NCBI RefSeq assembly: GCF_030269905.1
Contig: NZ_BSVC01000004.1
Coordinates: forward strand, 124,001 to 188,000
Direction of reading: 5' to 3'
From: Pelosinus sp. IPA-1
GTDB lineage: Bacteria; Bacillota; Negativicutes; DSM-13327
Length of the DNA: 64,000 bases
The notes under the pieces: generated by a model
Told to the model about the DNA's origin: nothing
Databases searched by the model: none
Seen by the model: only the letters and a program-made list of their open reading frames with translations
In this document: positions 45,990 to 54,462 of the stretch, piece after piece
How positions within the stretch are numbered: position 1 is the stretch's first letter
Layout of the letters: each line of letters starts with the position of its first letter
Program-made: the position numbers and the translations under genes

Positions 45990-46547
45990 ATGCGAATTAT
46001 AGTTGGCATTACCGGTGCAAGTGGCGGTATTTACGGTATTAGATTAATCGAAGTACTAAAAAAAGCAGGATGTGAAATTCATGCAGTAGTATCAGAGCAT
46101 GGTTGTCAGGTTCTAGAATATGAATGTGGTGTAACGCAAGAGATGATTAGAGAACAAGTAGATTTTTTACATGATATAAAAAATATTGGTGCGTGCATTG
46201 CCAGCGGGTCTTTCAAAACAGATGCAATGATAGTTGTACCTTGCTCTATGCGCACAGTTGCTAGTATCGCTAATGGAATTGCAGACAATTTGCTAATACG
46301 TGCGGCTGATGTAATGTTAAAGGAAGGACGCAAATTGATTCTTGTCCCTAGAGAAACACCTCTTAATGCTATACATTTAGCGAATATGCTGAAATTATCT
46401 CAATTGGGTGTTAGGATCGTACCTGCCAGCCCTGGATTTTATCACCGTCCCACTACAATAAACGATCTAACTAATATGATGGTTGGTAAAATTTGTGATA
46501 CCATTGATATTGACCATGATTTATTTCCTAGATGGCAAGGTGAATAG
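45990..46547 (+). CDS. ubiX: Flavin prenyltransferase UbiX
   Basis: A 185-residue flavoprotein joining a dimethylallyl group to FMN to make the prenylated FMN cofactor of UbiD decarboxylases. Motifs: VGITGASGGIYGIRL, VVPCSMRTVASIANGIADNLL (part: VPCSMRTVASIANGIAD) and LVPRETPLNAIHLANML. No ubiD is next to it in the window. SD AAGGGGTGG. Confidence 0.94.
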   Translation: MRIIVGITGASGGIYGIRLIEVLKKAGCEIHAVVSEHGCQVLEYECGVTQEMIREQVDFLHDIKNIGACIASGSFKTDAMIVVPCSMRTVASIANGIADNLLIRAADVMLKEGRKLILVPRETPLNAIHLANMLKLSQLGVRIVPASPGFYHRPTTINDLTNMMVGKICDTIDIDHDLFPRWQGE

Positions 46548-46743
46548 AATTACACAGAAACACACTTTACCGGAAGATTTACTCCAGATGCATGTCTTTC
46601 GTCTTAATGGTCGTCAAGCAAACAAATAAATTCCAAAAAAGATACTTAATTATATTTGTTTAGTTTCATATCTTACCTAAATAGATTTTCCCTAAAATCA
46701 CCAAAGAGAATAATAGTTTCCTTTTTTGCGATTAATTAGTTAA

Positions 46744-46784
46744 TTGAGGTCAGTGAACATAAATTCACTAACCTCAATTTTTTA
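46744..46784 (+). terminator. Terminator about 200 bases after ubiX
   Basis: TTGAGGT-CAGTGAA and TTCACTAACCTCAA pair around CATAAA, then TTTTTTATTT. Confidence 0.85.
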
Positions 46785-46857
46785 TTTCCTCATATTACTA
46801 TATGGATGCCTATCAATTAGGTAGTACATAATTTAAAAAGACTAACGAGGATATCAG

Positions 46858-46941
46858 TCAGCCTAAAAAAAGAACCCTTAAAGATCTGCGTTGCTGTAAA
46901 TATTGATCATTACATACGTATACGCAATCTTCAATTCCCAC
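46858..46941 (-). CDS. Possible 27-residue small ORF
   Basis: On the minus strand a GTG follows AAGGAGTGACGCTT (8-base spacing) and is open for 27 codons to TGA, starting MGIEDCVYVCNDQYLQQ. It lies 71 bases after the DUF3231 gene on the same strand. It has no recognised family; the good SD is the main support. It could be chance. Confidence 0.3.
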   Translation of the reverse strand: MGIEDCVYVCNDQYLQQRRSLRVLFLG

Positions 46942-47012
46942 AAGCGTCACTCCTTCACTGTGTTTTATAATGAGACCTTATGAGGACTGACCCGAGTAAT
47001 TACTAGATTAAA

Positions 47013-47549
47013 TCAGTGTTCAACTTTAGAAACTCTAGGCAGCCACCCTCGATGAAGCATTAACTGTACTAAATGATAGCCCCATAGCAATCCACTGTTC
47101 AATAATTTATTAATACCGAAGATAATTTCAAGCTGATAACATTGCTGTAATGTTAAAAATAGGACCAACTGAAACGCTCTTGCTATATTTCCAATGGCTA
47201 TAGCAATTTCCATATCTGTTAACCGAACGTCTTTAGGATAGTCCACATTATCATATAGAGGATGTGGGGCAAAGTGTACATCCGGTAGTTCCCCGTCTCC
47301 GTCCCGCATAAGCTCTTCACATGTTTCAATTGCTGGAATCGTTTCCTCATAGATAGCTTTCTTGATTAACTCCTTAAGCTCGGGATCCTGAGCTTGGTTG
47401 TATAATGAACTGAGCATTGAAATATTGTGCCTTGCTTGAAGTATTATCCCAAATAGACCAGCAGCCTCCATATAGTTTACCGGCTCCTTGTCAATCACTG
47501 ATTGTACAAGTGTGCGTGTATATACCTTTACCTGATCTGTAATTTTCAA
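47013..47549 (-). CDS. DUF3231 family protein
   Basis: A 178-residue helical protein of the DUF3231 (spore coat CotF/ferritin-like) kind. Features are the early EAAGLFGIILQARHNISML helix, a central LTDMEIAIAIGN motif, and the C-terminal LMLHRGWLPR, which corresponds to the usual GWL ending. Function is unknown; such proteins are mostly found in spore formers. TTG start eight bases after AAAGGAGG; the ATG 27 bases upstream includes the SD. Confidence 0.72.
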   Translation of the reverse strand: MKITDQVKVYTRTLVQSVIDKEPVNYMEAAGLFGIILQARHNISMLSSLYNQAQDPELKELIKKAIYEETIPAIETCEELMRDGDGELPDVHFAPHPLYDNVDYPKDVRLTDMEIAIAIGNIARAFQLVLFLTLQQCYQLEIIFGINKLLNSGLLWGYHLVQLMLHRGWLPRVSKVEH

Positions 47550-47750
47550 CGATAATTCCTCCTTTATAATTCTCATAAGTAGTATGTCTTCCTCGTTTAT
47601 TTTTAGTAGTAAACAAACATGTAATTATTATTTTGAAGACAACTTTCCTATTGAAAGGTTTTAATGATATTCTAAAAAAACCACTATAGGGTATCGCAAG
47701 TGACTGACTGCATTGTGAAATCCCATTATCTTGTATATGCCTAACAATGC

Positions 47751-48641
47751 CTACATTTTATATAATCGTTTGTGGCATAAATCAACAAATGCCTGTAAAG
47801 CAGGTGATAACCATTTATCACGATGATAAGCTAACTGGGCCTGAATATTAAAGATGGGCCCCTGCCAACTAAGGGCAATTAGACTACCGGATAGTAACTC
47901 TCTTGCCACTGCACGTTGTGATAAGAAAGTAATACCGAGGCCGTGAACGGCAAATTGGCGAATGACTTCTATACTACTAATCTCTAAAATGGAATGGGGA
48001 GTTATTTGATATTGCCTGAGCATGCCTTCAAATAGTAAACGATAGCTGCAACCTGGCTCAGTGAGCAGGAGTGCTTGCCCAGACAAATCTTTCGGCAGGA
48101 CAGTGTCTGCATGGGATAGAGGATGTTCTGGGGACACCAAAAGAGACATAGGTTCCGGAAATAATTGATAAACTATGAGATCACGATCTTGCAAGGGTTC
48201 ATCAAGAAATAAAGCTATATCCAATGTCCCTTTACGTAAAGCATTTCGAAAATTTTGGCAAGTATCGAAGCGAAGTTGCAAGTCCACCTGTGGATAAGTT
48301 TTACAATAGTCTTTGACTAAAGCAGGAAGTATTTCTGCACATAAGGATTCAGGTGCACCGATCAATAATTGACCGTTTGGTGTATCCGGATTTTTTACTT
48401 CTGTTTCAGCTTGTTTGGCAATGTTTAATAAGGCAAGGGCATGACGATATAATATTTTACCGGAAGTAGTTAATTTAGCTTGGCGCCCTATTCGTTCAAA
48501 TAAGCAAGTTTGTAATGATTCTTCCAAAACTTTAATTTGCCCAGTAATAGTGGATTGGGCATAGCCGAGATGCTGAGCAGCTGCGGTAAAGCTACCAGTA
48601 TGAATAATAGTGACAAACGTTGTGAGGTTTTTTAAATCCAA
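47751..48641 (-). CDS. LysR-family transcriptional regulator
   Basis: A 296-residue LysR regulator: N-terminal winged helix-turn-helix (SFTAAAQHLGYAQSTITGQI, about residues 16-35) and a C-terminal effector-binding periplasmic-type domain. It is divergent from an amino-acid exporter-like gene 131 bases away, suggesting that it controls that gene and itself. TTG start seven bases after GGAGG; the ATG upstream overlaps that SD. Confidence 0.92.
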   Translation of the reverse strand: MDLKNLTTFVTIIHTGSFTAAAQHLGYAQSTITGQIKVLEESLQTCLFERIGRQAKLTTSGKILYRHALALLNIAKQAETEVKNPDTPNGQLLIGAPESLCAEILPALVKDYCKTYPQVDLQLRFDTCQNFRNALRKGTLDIALFLDEPLQDRDLIVYQLFPEPMSLLVSPEHPLSHADTVLPKDLSGQALLLTEPGCSYRLLFEGMLRQYQITPHSILEISSIEVIRQFAVHGLGITFLSQRAVARELLSGSLIALSWQGPIFNIQAQLAYHRDKWLSPALQAFVDLCHKRLYKM

Positions 48642-48679
48642 GACAATTCCTCCATCCATCGGATTTTATAAAGTATTAC

Positions 48680-48703
48680 ATCGGAACTATCAATTTTACC
48701 GAT
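48680..48703. promoter_or_regulatory. Candidate LysR operator and exporter promoter
   Basis: ATCGG-N14-CCGAT inverted repeat between the divergent genes, two bases ahead of TATAAT (48705-48710), so it covers the -35 of the permease promoter. Another CATCGGA lies at 48658. Confidence 0.45.
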
Positions 48704-48772
48704 ATATAATTGTATGCTATTATAACAGGTAATACAAATAGTTCCAAGGATTTAATAATGGGGGAGAACGAA

Positions 48773-50047
48773 ATGGAACAAAAATTTAGAAGAAATATTG
48801 GATGGTTACAGGGAAGTGCCATGACAATAGGTGCTGTGTTAGGGTCTGGGGTATTAGTATTACCAAGTTTAGCCGCTAATATGGCTGGACCGGCCTCCTT
48901 AATAAGTTGGTGGCTGATGGGTGTATTAACAATTCCCCTAGTAATTGTATTAGCAAAATTATCTACTTTGTACCCTAGTGCTGGAGGAATTGCCGCCTAT
49001 GCCCGACAAGCTTTTGGAGAAAGCGCAGGTCGTATTACAGGTTTCTTGTTCTTGGGGACCGTGCCATTTGGTGCACCCATTTGTGCGTTGATTGGCGCTT
49101 ATTATTTAGGGCATTTCTTTCTCTTAGATGCTGGTGGTATTACTATTATTGCTCTAGGCATGCTGATTATTGCAGTATTGGCTAATTATCGCGGCATACG
49201 TTTTTCGGGCAATGTGCAAGCATTAGTGGTTATAGGGATCGCAGCTGCTCTACTGGCTAGTATTATAGCTGCTTGGCCGATGGTGCGAAAAGAATCTTTT
49301 TATCCTTTTGCCCCCAATGGGTGGATACCGCTAGGCACAGTGATGACAGTCCTATTTTGGGCCTTCGTTGGATGGGAAATGATTTGTCATTTAGCAGAAG
49401 AGTTTGAGCACGCTAAGCGAGATATCAAACGAAGTTTGTGTATATCCTTAATAGTGGTAAATTTATTATATCTGGGTTTAGCCTATGTAACCATCGGTAC
49501 AGGGATTTACTTAGAACAGGAAAATTTGACCTCATTAACAGGGCTATTGGAAAGTGGATGGGGCAGATTAGCGGGAAGTATTGTGGCATTATTAGGAGTA
49601 GCTGCCTGTTACGCTACTATTCATACTTACATGGCAGGATTCTCCCGACTAGTGTACTCGGAGGCGAGAGCAGGCAATTTCCCAAAATGGTTTGCCAGAC
49701 TGCACGTGACTTATGGTACACCTTATCGCGTACTTATAGTATTAGGCCCCTTTTCTATGATGGTCTTATTAACAGGATTATTATTACAACTTGATATGAG
49801 CATATTAATCCAATTTCCAGGTTCAATATTTATAGCATTATATATTATCGCTATGGCATCGGGAATTAAGCTTTTACCACCTAAGAGCATCAGTTATTAT
49901 TGTGCTTGGTTAGCCTGTATTGTGTGTATCATAATTTACCTTTTTAGTGGATGGATAGGCTTCTATCCACCCCTGTTAGCTGGTGCGTCTTGGTTATTTA
50001 GCCGCCAGAGAATAAGAAGAGTCAATAATGGGGTGATTAACGGATGA
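48773..50047 (+). CDS. APC-family amino-acid permease/exporter (YjeH-like)
   Basis: A 424-residue APC transporter with about 12 membrane segments. The N-terminus GSAMTIGAVLGSGVLVLPS is the APC core (unwound first helix GSGV), and the total resembles YjeH, a methionine and branched-chain amino-acid exporter. The divergent LysR gene supports ligand-controlled export. ATG 48773 follows GGGGGAGAACG; upstream in-frame ATGs lie in the promoter region. Confidence 0.85.
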   Translation: MEQKFRRNIGWLQGSAMTIGAVLGSGVLVLPSLAANMAGPASLISWWLMGVLTIPLVIVLAKLSTLYPSAGGIAAYARQAFGESAGRITGFLFLGTVPFGAPICALIGAYYLGHFFLLDAGGITIIALGMLIIAVLANYRGIRFSGNVQALVVIGIAAALLASIIAAWPMVRKESFYPFAPNGWIPLGTVMTVLFWAFVGWEMICHLAEEFEHAKRDIKRSLCISLIVVNLLYLGLAYVTIGTGIYLEQENLTSLTGLLESGWGRLAGSIVALLGVAACYATIHTYMAGFSRLVYSEARAGNFPKWFARLHVTYGTPYRVLIVLGPFSMMVLLTGLLLQLDMSILIQFPGSIFIALYIIAMASGIKLLPPKSISYYCAWLACIVCIIIYLFSGWIGFYPPLLAGASWLFSRQRIRRVNNGVING

Positions 50048-50147
50048 AAGTTGCAGAACTTCTACTATAGATATAAAGAGATTTAAGCATAAATCTGGTT
50101 TATATGTTATTATCCGATTTCCTTCACATTCAATCATTTCTTAATAA

Positions 50148-50192
50148 GAAAAACACAGCCTACCTACTAGTGAAGTAAGGCTGTGTTTTTTG
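50148..50192. terminator. Bidirectional terminator between the permease and DUF421 genes
   Basis: AAAAACACAGCC pairs with GGCTGTGTTTTT, and the stem extends inward; it closes convergent genes. Confidence 0.9.
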
Positions 50193-50220
50193 TACAATAT
50201 TGTGGGAATTAACCATTAGT

Positions 50221-50967
50221 CTAATTATTAATTTTAGAATCGTAATCTTGTTTTTTATCAATGTATAAGGTACCTTGAGGGGTCATCGTAGCTATCATAA
50301 TTTGACTAATATCTACTATTCCGTGATTGTTTAACTGTTGTTGCAACCATTTCGCATCTACCTTGTTAACCGTTAGGTTTTCCATAATAATATTCCCGTC
50401 AATTATCAATTCTTTTCCAACGGCTAAATGACTATTAGGGGTGCTATGTTGTATGTTTAGGTCTTTTGGAGTTATGGGTTGAAGCTGTGGTTTTTTAAGA
50501 ATACTAAGTTTTCCATCTGGTTCGGCTATTCCTATTTGCACTTCACTAGGATCAAAAACTCCATTTTCACGCAACTCCATCATAAGGTCATTTACGTTGT
50601 AATATTTTGAACCTATATTTTGCTCTAAAATCTTTCCATTATGAATGACCATAATAGGTTCACCATCAATGTATTTCCTTAATGGAATACTTTTTAATGT
50701 GCCAATATTTAATATCATGGCCCATGTAGTCCAAATTACTAAGCCTAATATACCTGTCACTAAAGGAATATCTTTATCAACTGCTAAAACGGCTGCAATT
50801 GAGCCGATACTTATGCCAGTCACATAATCAAAGAAGGTTAGTTGTGATACTTGCTTTCTTCCCATTATTCTTGTTAAGGTTAACAGAACCCAAAAAGCTA
50901 AGGTTACTCTCAAAAACAGTTCCATAAAAGACATCTGCGTTCCATCGCTTATTCCTTGGAAAGGCAA
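50221..50967 (-). CDS. DUF421 (YetF/YdfR-type) membrane protein
   Basis: A 248-residue protein with three N-terminal membrane segments (about 15-34, 42-62, 67-88) and a cytoplasmic domain of YetF type. Signature stretches are RIMGRKQVSQLTFFDYV, YIDGEPIMVIHNGKIL and MMELRENGVFDPSEVQ. The family is common in Bacillus and tied to spore/germination or membrane functions of unclear nature. TTG start eight bases after AGGAGG. Confidence 0.9.
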   Translation of the reverse strand: MPFQGISDGTQMSFMELFLRVTLAFWVLLTLTRIMGRKQVSQLTFFDYVTGISIGSIAAVLAVDKDIPLVTGILGLVIWTTWAMILNIGTLKSIPLRKYIDGEPIMVIHNGKILEQNIGSKYYNVNDLMMELRENGVFDPSEVQIGIAEPDGKLSILKKPQLQPITPKDLNIQHSTPNSHLAVGKELIIDGNIIMENLTVNKVDAKWLQQQLNNHGIVDISQIMIATMTPQGTLYIDKKQDYDSKINN

Positions 50968-51279
50968 ATTACCAGCCTCCTAAACCTTTTTTAGTTAGTA
51001 GTTTACCCAAATTCCACAAATGTTACGTAAAATGTGGCTGTATGCAAAAAAAGCTAGAGTTTTTGGCAATTAATCAACCAAGTTTATCTCCCAGCTAGTT
51101 TTTAGCAAAAATGATTACAACTAATTGTTGTTTGAAGGGAGGATGATTTCCTAATTTAAAAGCCCATTTCCACTTAAAGTAATTTGGGAGAGAAGTATTA
51201 TTGATAATTGTAAAAAATACCTACCAAACTTTGTATTAGTTCACTGACTGTCGTATAGTTTACCTAAATAATTAGTGAA
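50968..51279. other. 312-base intergenic region
   Basis: AT-rich and without a supported ORF; it contains the upstream region of the DUF421 gene and the 3' region of the hydrolase gene. No clear terminator or repeat was seen. Confidence 0.5.
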
Positions 51280-51936
51280 TTAATTAGATAAATTTCTAAC
51301 GAATAGGTACTTTTCAAACCAATTTGAGGCAAGGTGAGCTACCTGTTCCAGAGTACCTGGCTCCTCAAACAAGTGGGTAGCATTTGGTACGATTGCTAGT
51401 TTTTTGGTATTTGGCAGTTGTTCGAAGGCTTGCTCATTCAGTTCAATCACTTCTAAATCATGACCTCCTACTATAAGCAGTACAGGTGCTTGTACATGGC
51501 TTAAATCTTTTCCTGCTAAATCGGGCCGCCCGCCCCGAGATACTACTGCATCGATTGATGATCCAAAGCTTGCAGCCGCTTGCAATGCGGCCGCTGCCCC
51601 AGTGCTAGCTCCGAAATAACCTAGTGGCAAGCTTTGGTTTTGAGAATGATTTTTCACCCAAATAGTAGTTTCTATTAGACGTTGCGCCAGTAGCTTAATA
51701 TCCAAACGTGTTGCGTAGTTTTGATCTTCATCAGGAGTAAGGAGATCCATTAGCAAAGTACCCATTCTTTTTTCATTTAGTACTCTGGCGACAAAATTAT
51801 TTCGGGGGCTATTACGGCTGCTGCCGCTGCCATGGGCAAATAACACTAAACCTTTGGCCCTGTCTGGTATGGTGAGTACTCCCTCTATGACTACTGCTCC
51901 CGCCGGTATACAGACCAATTCTTCCGTAGTGCTCAT
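51280..51936 (-). CDS. Alpha/beta hydrolase (dienelactone-hydrolase-like)
   Basis: A 218-residue alpha/beta hydrolase. The oxyanion region HGSGSSRNSPRN, nucleophile elbow GASTGA (Ser at about 113), acid in GGHD and His in ATHLFEEPG are all visible. Similar proteins are often fused to or encoded with phosphoribosyltransferases; not here. The substrate is unknown. ATG with AGGAGG seven bases upstream. Confidence 0.87.
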   Translation of the reverse strand: MSTTEELVCIPAGAVVIEGVLTIPDRAKGLVLFAHGSGSSRNSPRNNFVARVLNEKRMGTLLMDLLTPDEDQNYATRLDIKLLAQRLIETTIWVKNHSQNQSLPLGYFGASTGAAAALQAAASFGSSIDAVVSRGGRPDLAGKDLSHVQAPVLLIVGGHDLEVIELNEQAFEQLPNTKKLAIVPNATHLFEEPGTLEQVAHLASNWFEKYLFVRNLSN

Positions 51937-52297
51937 AAATAATCCTCCTAAATCAATGTTAGGTCAGAAGAAAGTAGGGACTGTTTTTTTCCTCCTATTC
52001 ACTAATACTATACCAATAAATTGAAAAGGCTATACGATAATAATCCTAGAAAAGTCGTCTATCTTCATTGATAGACGACTTTTTGCTGTCACTATATTGT
52101 CATATCTTACCTGTATTATATAGATCTGAAAGAAAAGGGTAGGATACATGAGTTTTTCAATAATTTAATAGATAATTATATTCGTTTTTTTATAAAAAAC
52201 AGCCGCACTATAGCTAATGAAATGATGCAAGATATGAAACTTAAGGTGGATTTAATTAAAAACAATGGTTTGAAATTAAGAGGGAGGCAGTTCAACA
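51937..52297. other. 361-base gap between divergent genes
   Basis: It contains an orphan terminator (52050-52085). The frame from 52111 to 52327 is open but has no start codon with an SD before ATG 52222, and looks like chance or a remnant. Confidence 0.5.
52050..52085. terminator. Orphan bidirectional terminator
   Basis: AAAAGTCGTCTATC and GATAGACGACTTTT form a perfect 14-bp stem around TTCATT, with T/A runs on both sides. It lies between two gene starts rather than after a gene. Confidence 0.85.
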
Positions 52298-52564
52298 TTG
52301 ATAAACTGGCTAAAATTAAAGAGGGGTAAAATAGGAGTAGTAGAAATTTTATTAGTCACTGCATTAATCCTAGTAGATTTATATAAACTTTACTATACAT
52401 GGATCGCAATTCTAACTATATTATCATTTGTAATTTATAACTGTTTAAGGTTGTATTTATGGGGATCTGAATATACCTCCAAGAACAAGACAGCACTTTA
52501 TCTAGTTGTTTTAGGATATTTTATCGTATTAGTTTATGTAGTGTTACATCTTGAGTCAATTTGA
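52298..52564 (+). CDS. Small membrane protein of unknown function
   Basis: An 88-residue protein with three likely membrane segments (about 12-27, 29-46 and 63-84) and basic residues at the N-terminus (KLKRGK). TTG start nine bases after GGGAGG. No family recognised. It begins a run of small-membrane-protein genes. Confidence 0.55.
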   Translation: MINWLKLKRGKIGVVEILLVTALILVDLYKLYYTWIAILTILSFVIYNCLRLYLWGSEYTSKNKTALYLVVLGYFIVLVYVVLHLESI

Positions 52565-52658
52565 TAGTATTTACCGAGTGGTCTACTTCTGATAAAGACT
52601 TTTTTTATACAACCCTTTCTATGATATAATAGAAGAATATTTTTTGGGGAGGTCTCTA

Positions 52659-53066
52659 ATGCGCCAAGTCAGTGCCACAGAACTCGCTAAGATGGGGAAA
52701 TGCGAACGACAAGTCTACCTTGACCACCATTATGGCGAAGACACATCACTTACCGCAACATACATAGAAAAAGGCAACTATGAGCACGAGAAATTCAACC
52801 ACCAACTCTCCGGCAAAGACAAACGCTGCTTTATTGCCACAGCAGTCTTCGGTATTGATGCAGTAGAAACGAATATTCTACGCCAGATCAGGGACGAGCA
52901 TCTAATTCCTAACAAACCCGGTAAATTTTTTACTTCATTATATTATTGTATATCGCCATATATAGTTATCTTAATCGAAAAGTACCCAATATTGATGATT
53001 CCAATCCGTATCACATTACGTTGGTTTATTAGGTCCTGGAGGTCTATATGTCATTCCTTATCGTAG
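52659..53066 (+). CDS. Cas4-like N-terminal half with CFIATA domain and membrane segment
   Basis: A 135-residue protein. Residues 1-50 look like the start of a Cas4/RecB-type PD-(D/E)XK nuclease: VSATELAKMGKCERQVYL holds the first Fe-S-type cysteine (Cys15), and GNYEHEKF the motif-I histidine (His43). Residues 57-65 are CFIATAVFG, opening a CFI-box-type module with LRQIRDEHL and PGKFFTSLYYCISPYIV, and a hydrophobic end (about 92-125). The nuclease core is absent and is encoded by the next gene, which overlaps by 19 bases. ATG 52659 follows TTTGGGGAGG. Confidence 0.6.
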   Translation: MRQVSATELAKMGKCERQVYLDHHYGEDTSLTATYIEKGNYEHEKFNHQLSGKDKRCFIATAVFGIDAVETNILRQIRDEHLIPNKPGKFFTSLYYCISPYIVILIEKYPILMIPIRITLRWFIRSWRSICHSLS

Positions 53067-53503
53067 TTGCAGTTATAACTATCTATTGGTGGTTACGCTC
53101 AAGACGAAAACCGAAGATGTCACCATATATGCTAGAACGATTTTTGAAAATTACCGATCCAATACCTCTATGCGGTAAGCCAGACGTAGTATGGAAAACT
53201 CGTAATGGTATCTTAATTGTTGGAGATTACAAAAGTCGCGAAAATCAGCAGGTGTATGAATCAGAAGTTATTCAACTGTCTGTATATAAATTGTTAATTG
53301 AAAAAACTCAAAATATACCTGTTGCTGACTATGGTTTTATTCATTTTAAAAATAAATATATGAAAAAAGTGCATCTAATGAAGGAAACTGAAATTATCGC
53401 CTTGTATCATAGCTACTGGGATGTTGTAAATGGAGAGGTAGAAGCTTGTGTCGCTAGTAATGAAAACTATTGCCAATATTGTTCGCATAAACATAAGTGT
53501 TAA
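53048..53503 (+). CDS. Cas4-like PD-(D/E)XK nuclease, C-terminal half with membrane anchor
   Basis: A 151-residue protein: one N-terminal membrane segment (about 2-15) then a RecB/Cas4 nuclease core. Catalytic residues are Asp46 (CGKPDVVW), Asp60-x-Lys62 (VGDYKSR) and the QxxxY motif Gln76-Tyr80; three C-terminal cysteines (142, 145, 151) in YCQYCSHKHKC match the Fe-S cluster of Cas4. The fourth cysteine and the motif-I His are in the upstream gene. ATG five bases after GGAGG, inside the upstream gene; a TAG six codons before the ATG in this frame prevents a simple fused reading. No cas genes or CRISPR array are nearby. Confidence 0.65.
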   Translation: MSFLIVVAVITIYWWLRSRRKPKMSPYMLERFLKITDPIPLCGKPDVVWKTRNGILIVGDYKSRENQQVYESEVIQLSVYKLLIEKTQNIPVADYGFIHFKNKYMKKVHLMKETEIIALYHSYWDVVNGEVEACVASNENYCQYCSHKHKC

Positions 53504-54040
53504 ATAGCTAGATCATCCCAATTATAGTTCATTATGTAGTTACCTCCTAACTTGCCTATAGGAGCATCTACATAATATAATCAAAAGGTGAATGAGCGGT
53601 TAAGCATTTTCTATCAAGCAGGAGGCTGGAAGAGTATTTAATACAAACAAAAAAGGCCCTCTAAAAAAAGCTAAGACCAAGAATGGTATGGAGTTAATTA
53701 ACGCATGAGTATGAATTTATAAATAATAAAAAGAGAAGGATTTGTAGACTAATGATCTGCCACCTTATTAAGCAAGATGAGAGAGATCATGGATACTTGG
53801 AGAAAGATTAACAGAAGGCTTTTTTTACATAAAAAAAAGTCATAGAATTATCTACTTGCTCATAACTATTATTAAAGCATTTTATATAATAGGGGAAAAT
53901 TTATCAATTGATAATCCATGGGGTCATCACTATTTGCTATAAGTGAATATTTCACCTTAATACCCGGTTATGGTAATTTGTAAGTGTAACCTTATAAGAA
54001 TATGTATTAAATTTATATTAGGAGGTGAGTTCATGGGGTA
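53504..54040. other. 537-base intergenic region with an inverted repeat
   Basis: ATTATGTAG (53531-53539) and CTACATAAT (53568-53576) with an inner TCCTA/TAGGA pairing form an imperfect inverted repeat just after the nuclease gene. The rest is AT-rich, with no supported gene; a 19-codon ORF at 53752 has no SD. Confidence 0.5.
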
Positions 54041-54181
54041 GTGGATTATGATAGGATACAAGCGATACTAACATTAATCGCGACCCTCTTGGGAATACTA
54101 ACAATGAGTATTGATTTTTATGAGAAAATAAGAAGCAAAAGAAAGTCTACAACCAAACGTAGGACCTATATTCGAAACTAA
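54041..54181 (+). CDS. Possible 46-residue holin-like small membrane protein
   Basis: GTG-initiated ORF with one hydrophobic helix (about 5-26) and a basic tail (EKIRSKRKSTTKRR), resembling small holin-like or toxin-like peptides in shape. The strong SD AGGAGGTGAG (54020-54029) is too far (15 bases) and instead serves a two-codon ORF ATG-GGG-TAG at 54033-54041 whose stop overlaps this GTG. Expression may depend on re-initiation. Uncertain. Confidence 0.35.
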   Translation: MDYDRIQAILTLIATLLGILTMSIDFYEKIRSKRKSTTKRRTYIRN

Positions 54182-54279
54182 ACCCATATACTCTTTCTTA
54201 GATAAAAACCACATGGTATATAATAATTAGTTAGACTATTATTAACTAATGCGCATAATATAATTTTGGAGGTGTAGCT

Positions 54280-54462
54280 ATGATTTTTTATTTAACCTTG
54301 CTAAATATTGGTTTGATAGGAGCAAATACTATAGTAACTTCTTGGTACGTAAGTATACCCAACCTAGTAGTTTCAATTATTATTATAACATTGGCTACCA
54401 AGAACTTATATAATAGGTGCACTAGTATTAAAAATGAAGATATTATGCGCAAAACACTCTAA
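54280..54462 (+). CDS. Small two-segment membrane protein
   Basis: A 60-residue hydrophobic protein with two likely membrane segments (about 3-20 and 24-42) and a polar tail. SD TTTGGAGGTG, six bases before ATG. No family recognised. Confidence 0.55.
   Translation: MIFYLTLLNIGLIGANTIVTSWYVSIPNLVVSIIIITLATKNLYNRCTSIKNEDIMRKTL

Larger units (their letters stand above)
46548..47012. other. 465-base intergenic region after ubiX
   Basis: It holds a strong terminator at 46744-46784 and a possible 27-codon minus-strand ORF at 46858-46941 listed separately. The first 190 bases show no clear gene. Confidence 0.6.

Noticed and set aside
52111-52327. Open frame upstream of the 88-residue membrane protein
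   Set aside because: No start codon with an SD; it overlaps the better-supported TTG start at 52298 in another frame.
52659-53066. Programmed -1 frameshift joining the two Cas4-like genes
   Set aside because: No slippery heptamer is present in the overlap, and the second gene has its own SD and ATG.
52659-53503. CRISPR-Cas locus suggested by the Cas4-like motifs
   Set aside because: No direct-repeat array or other cas genes were found within the window; a lone Cas4-like gene is not enough.
53752-53811. 19-codon ORF in the gap after the nuclease
   Set aside because: No SD and no recognisable features.
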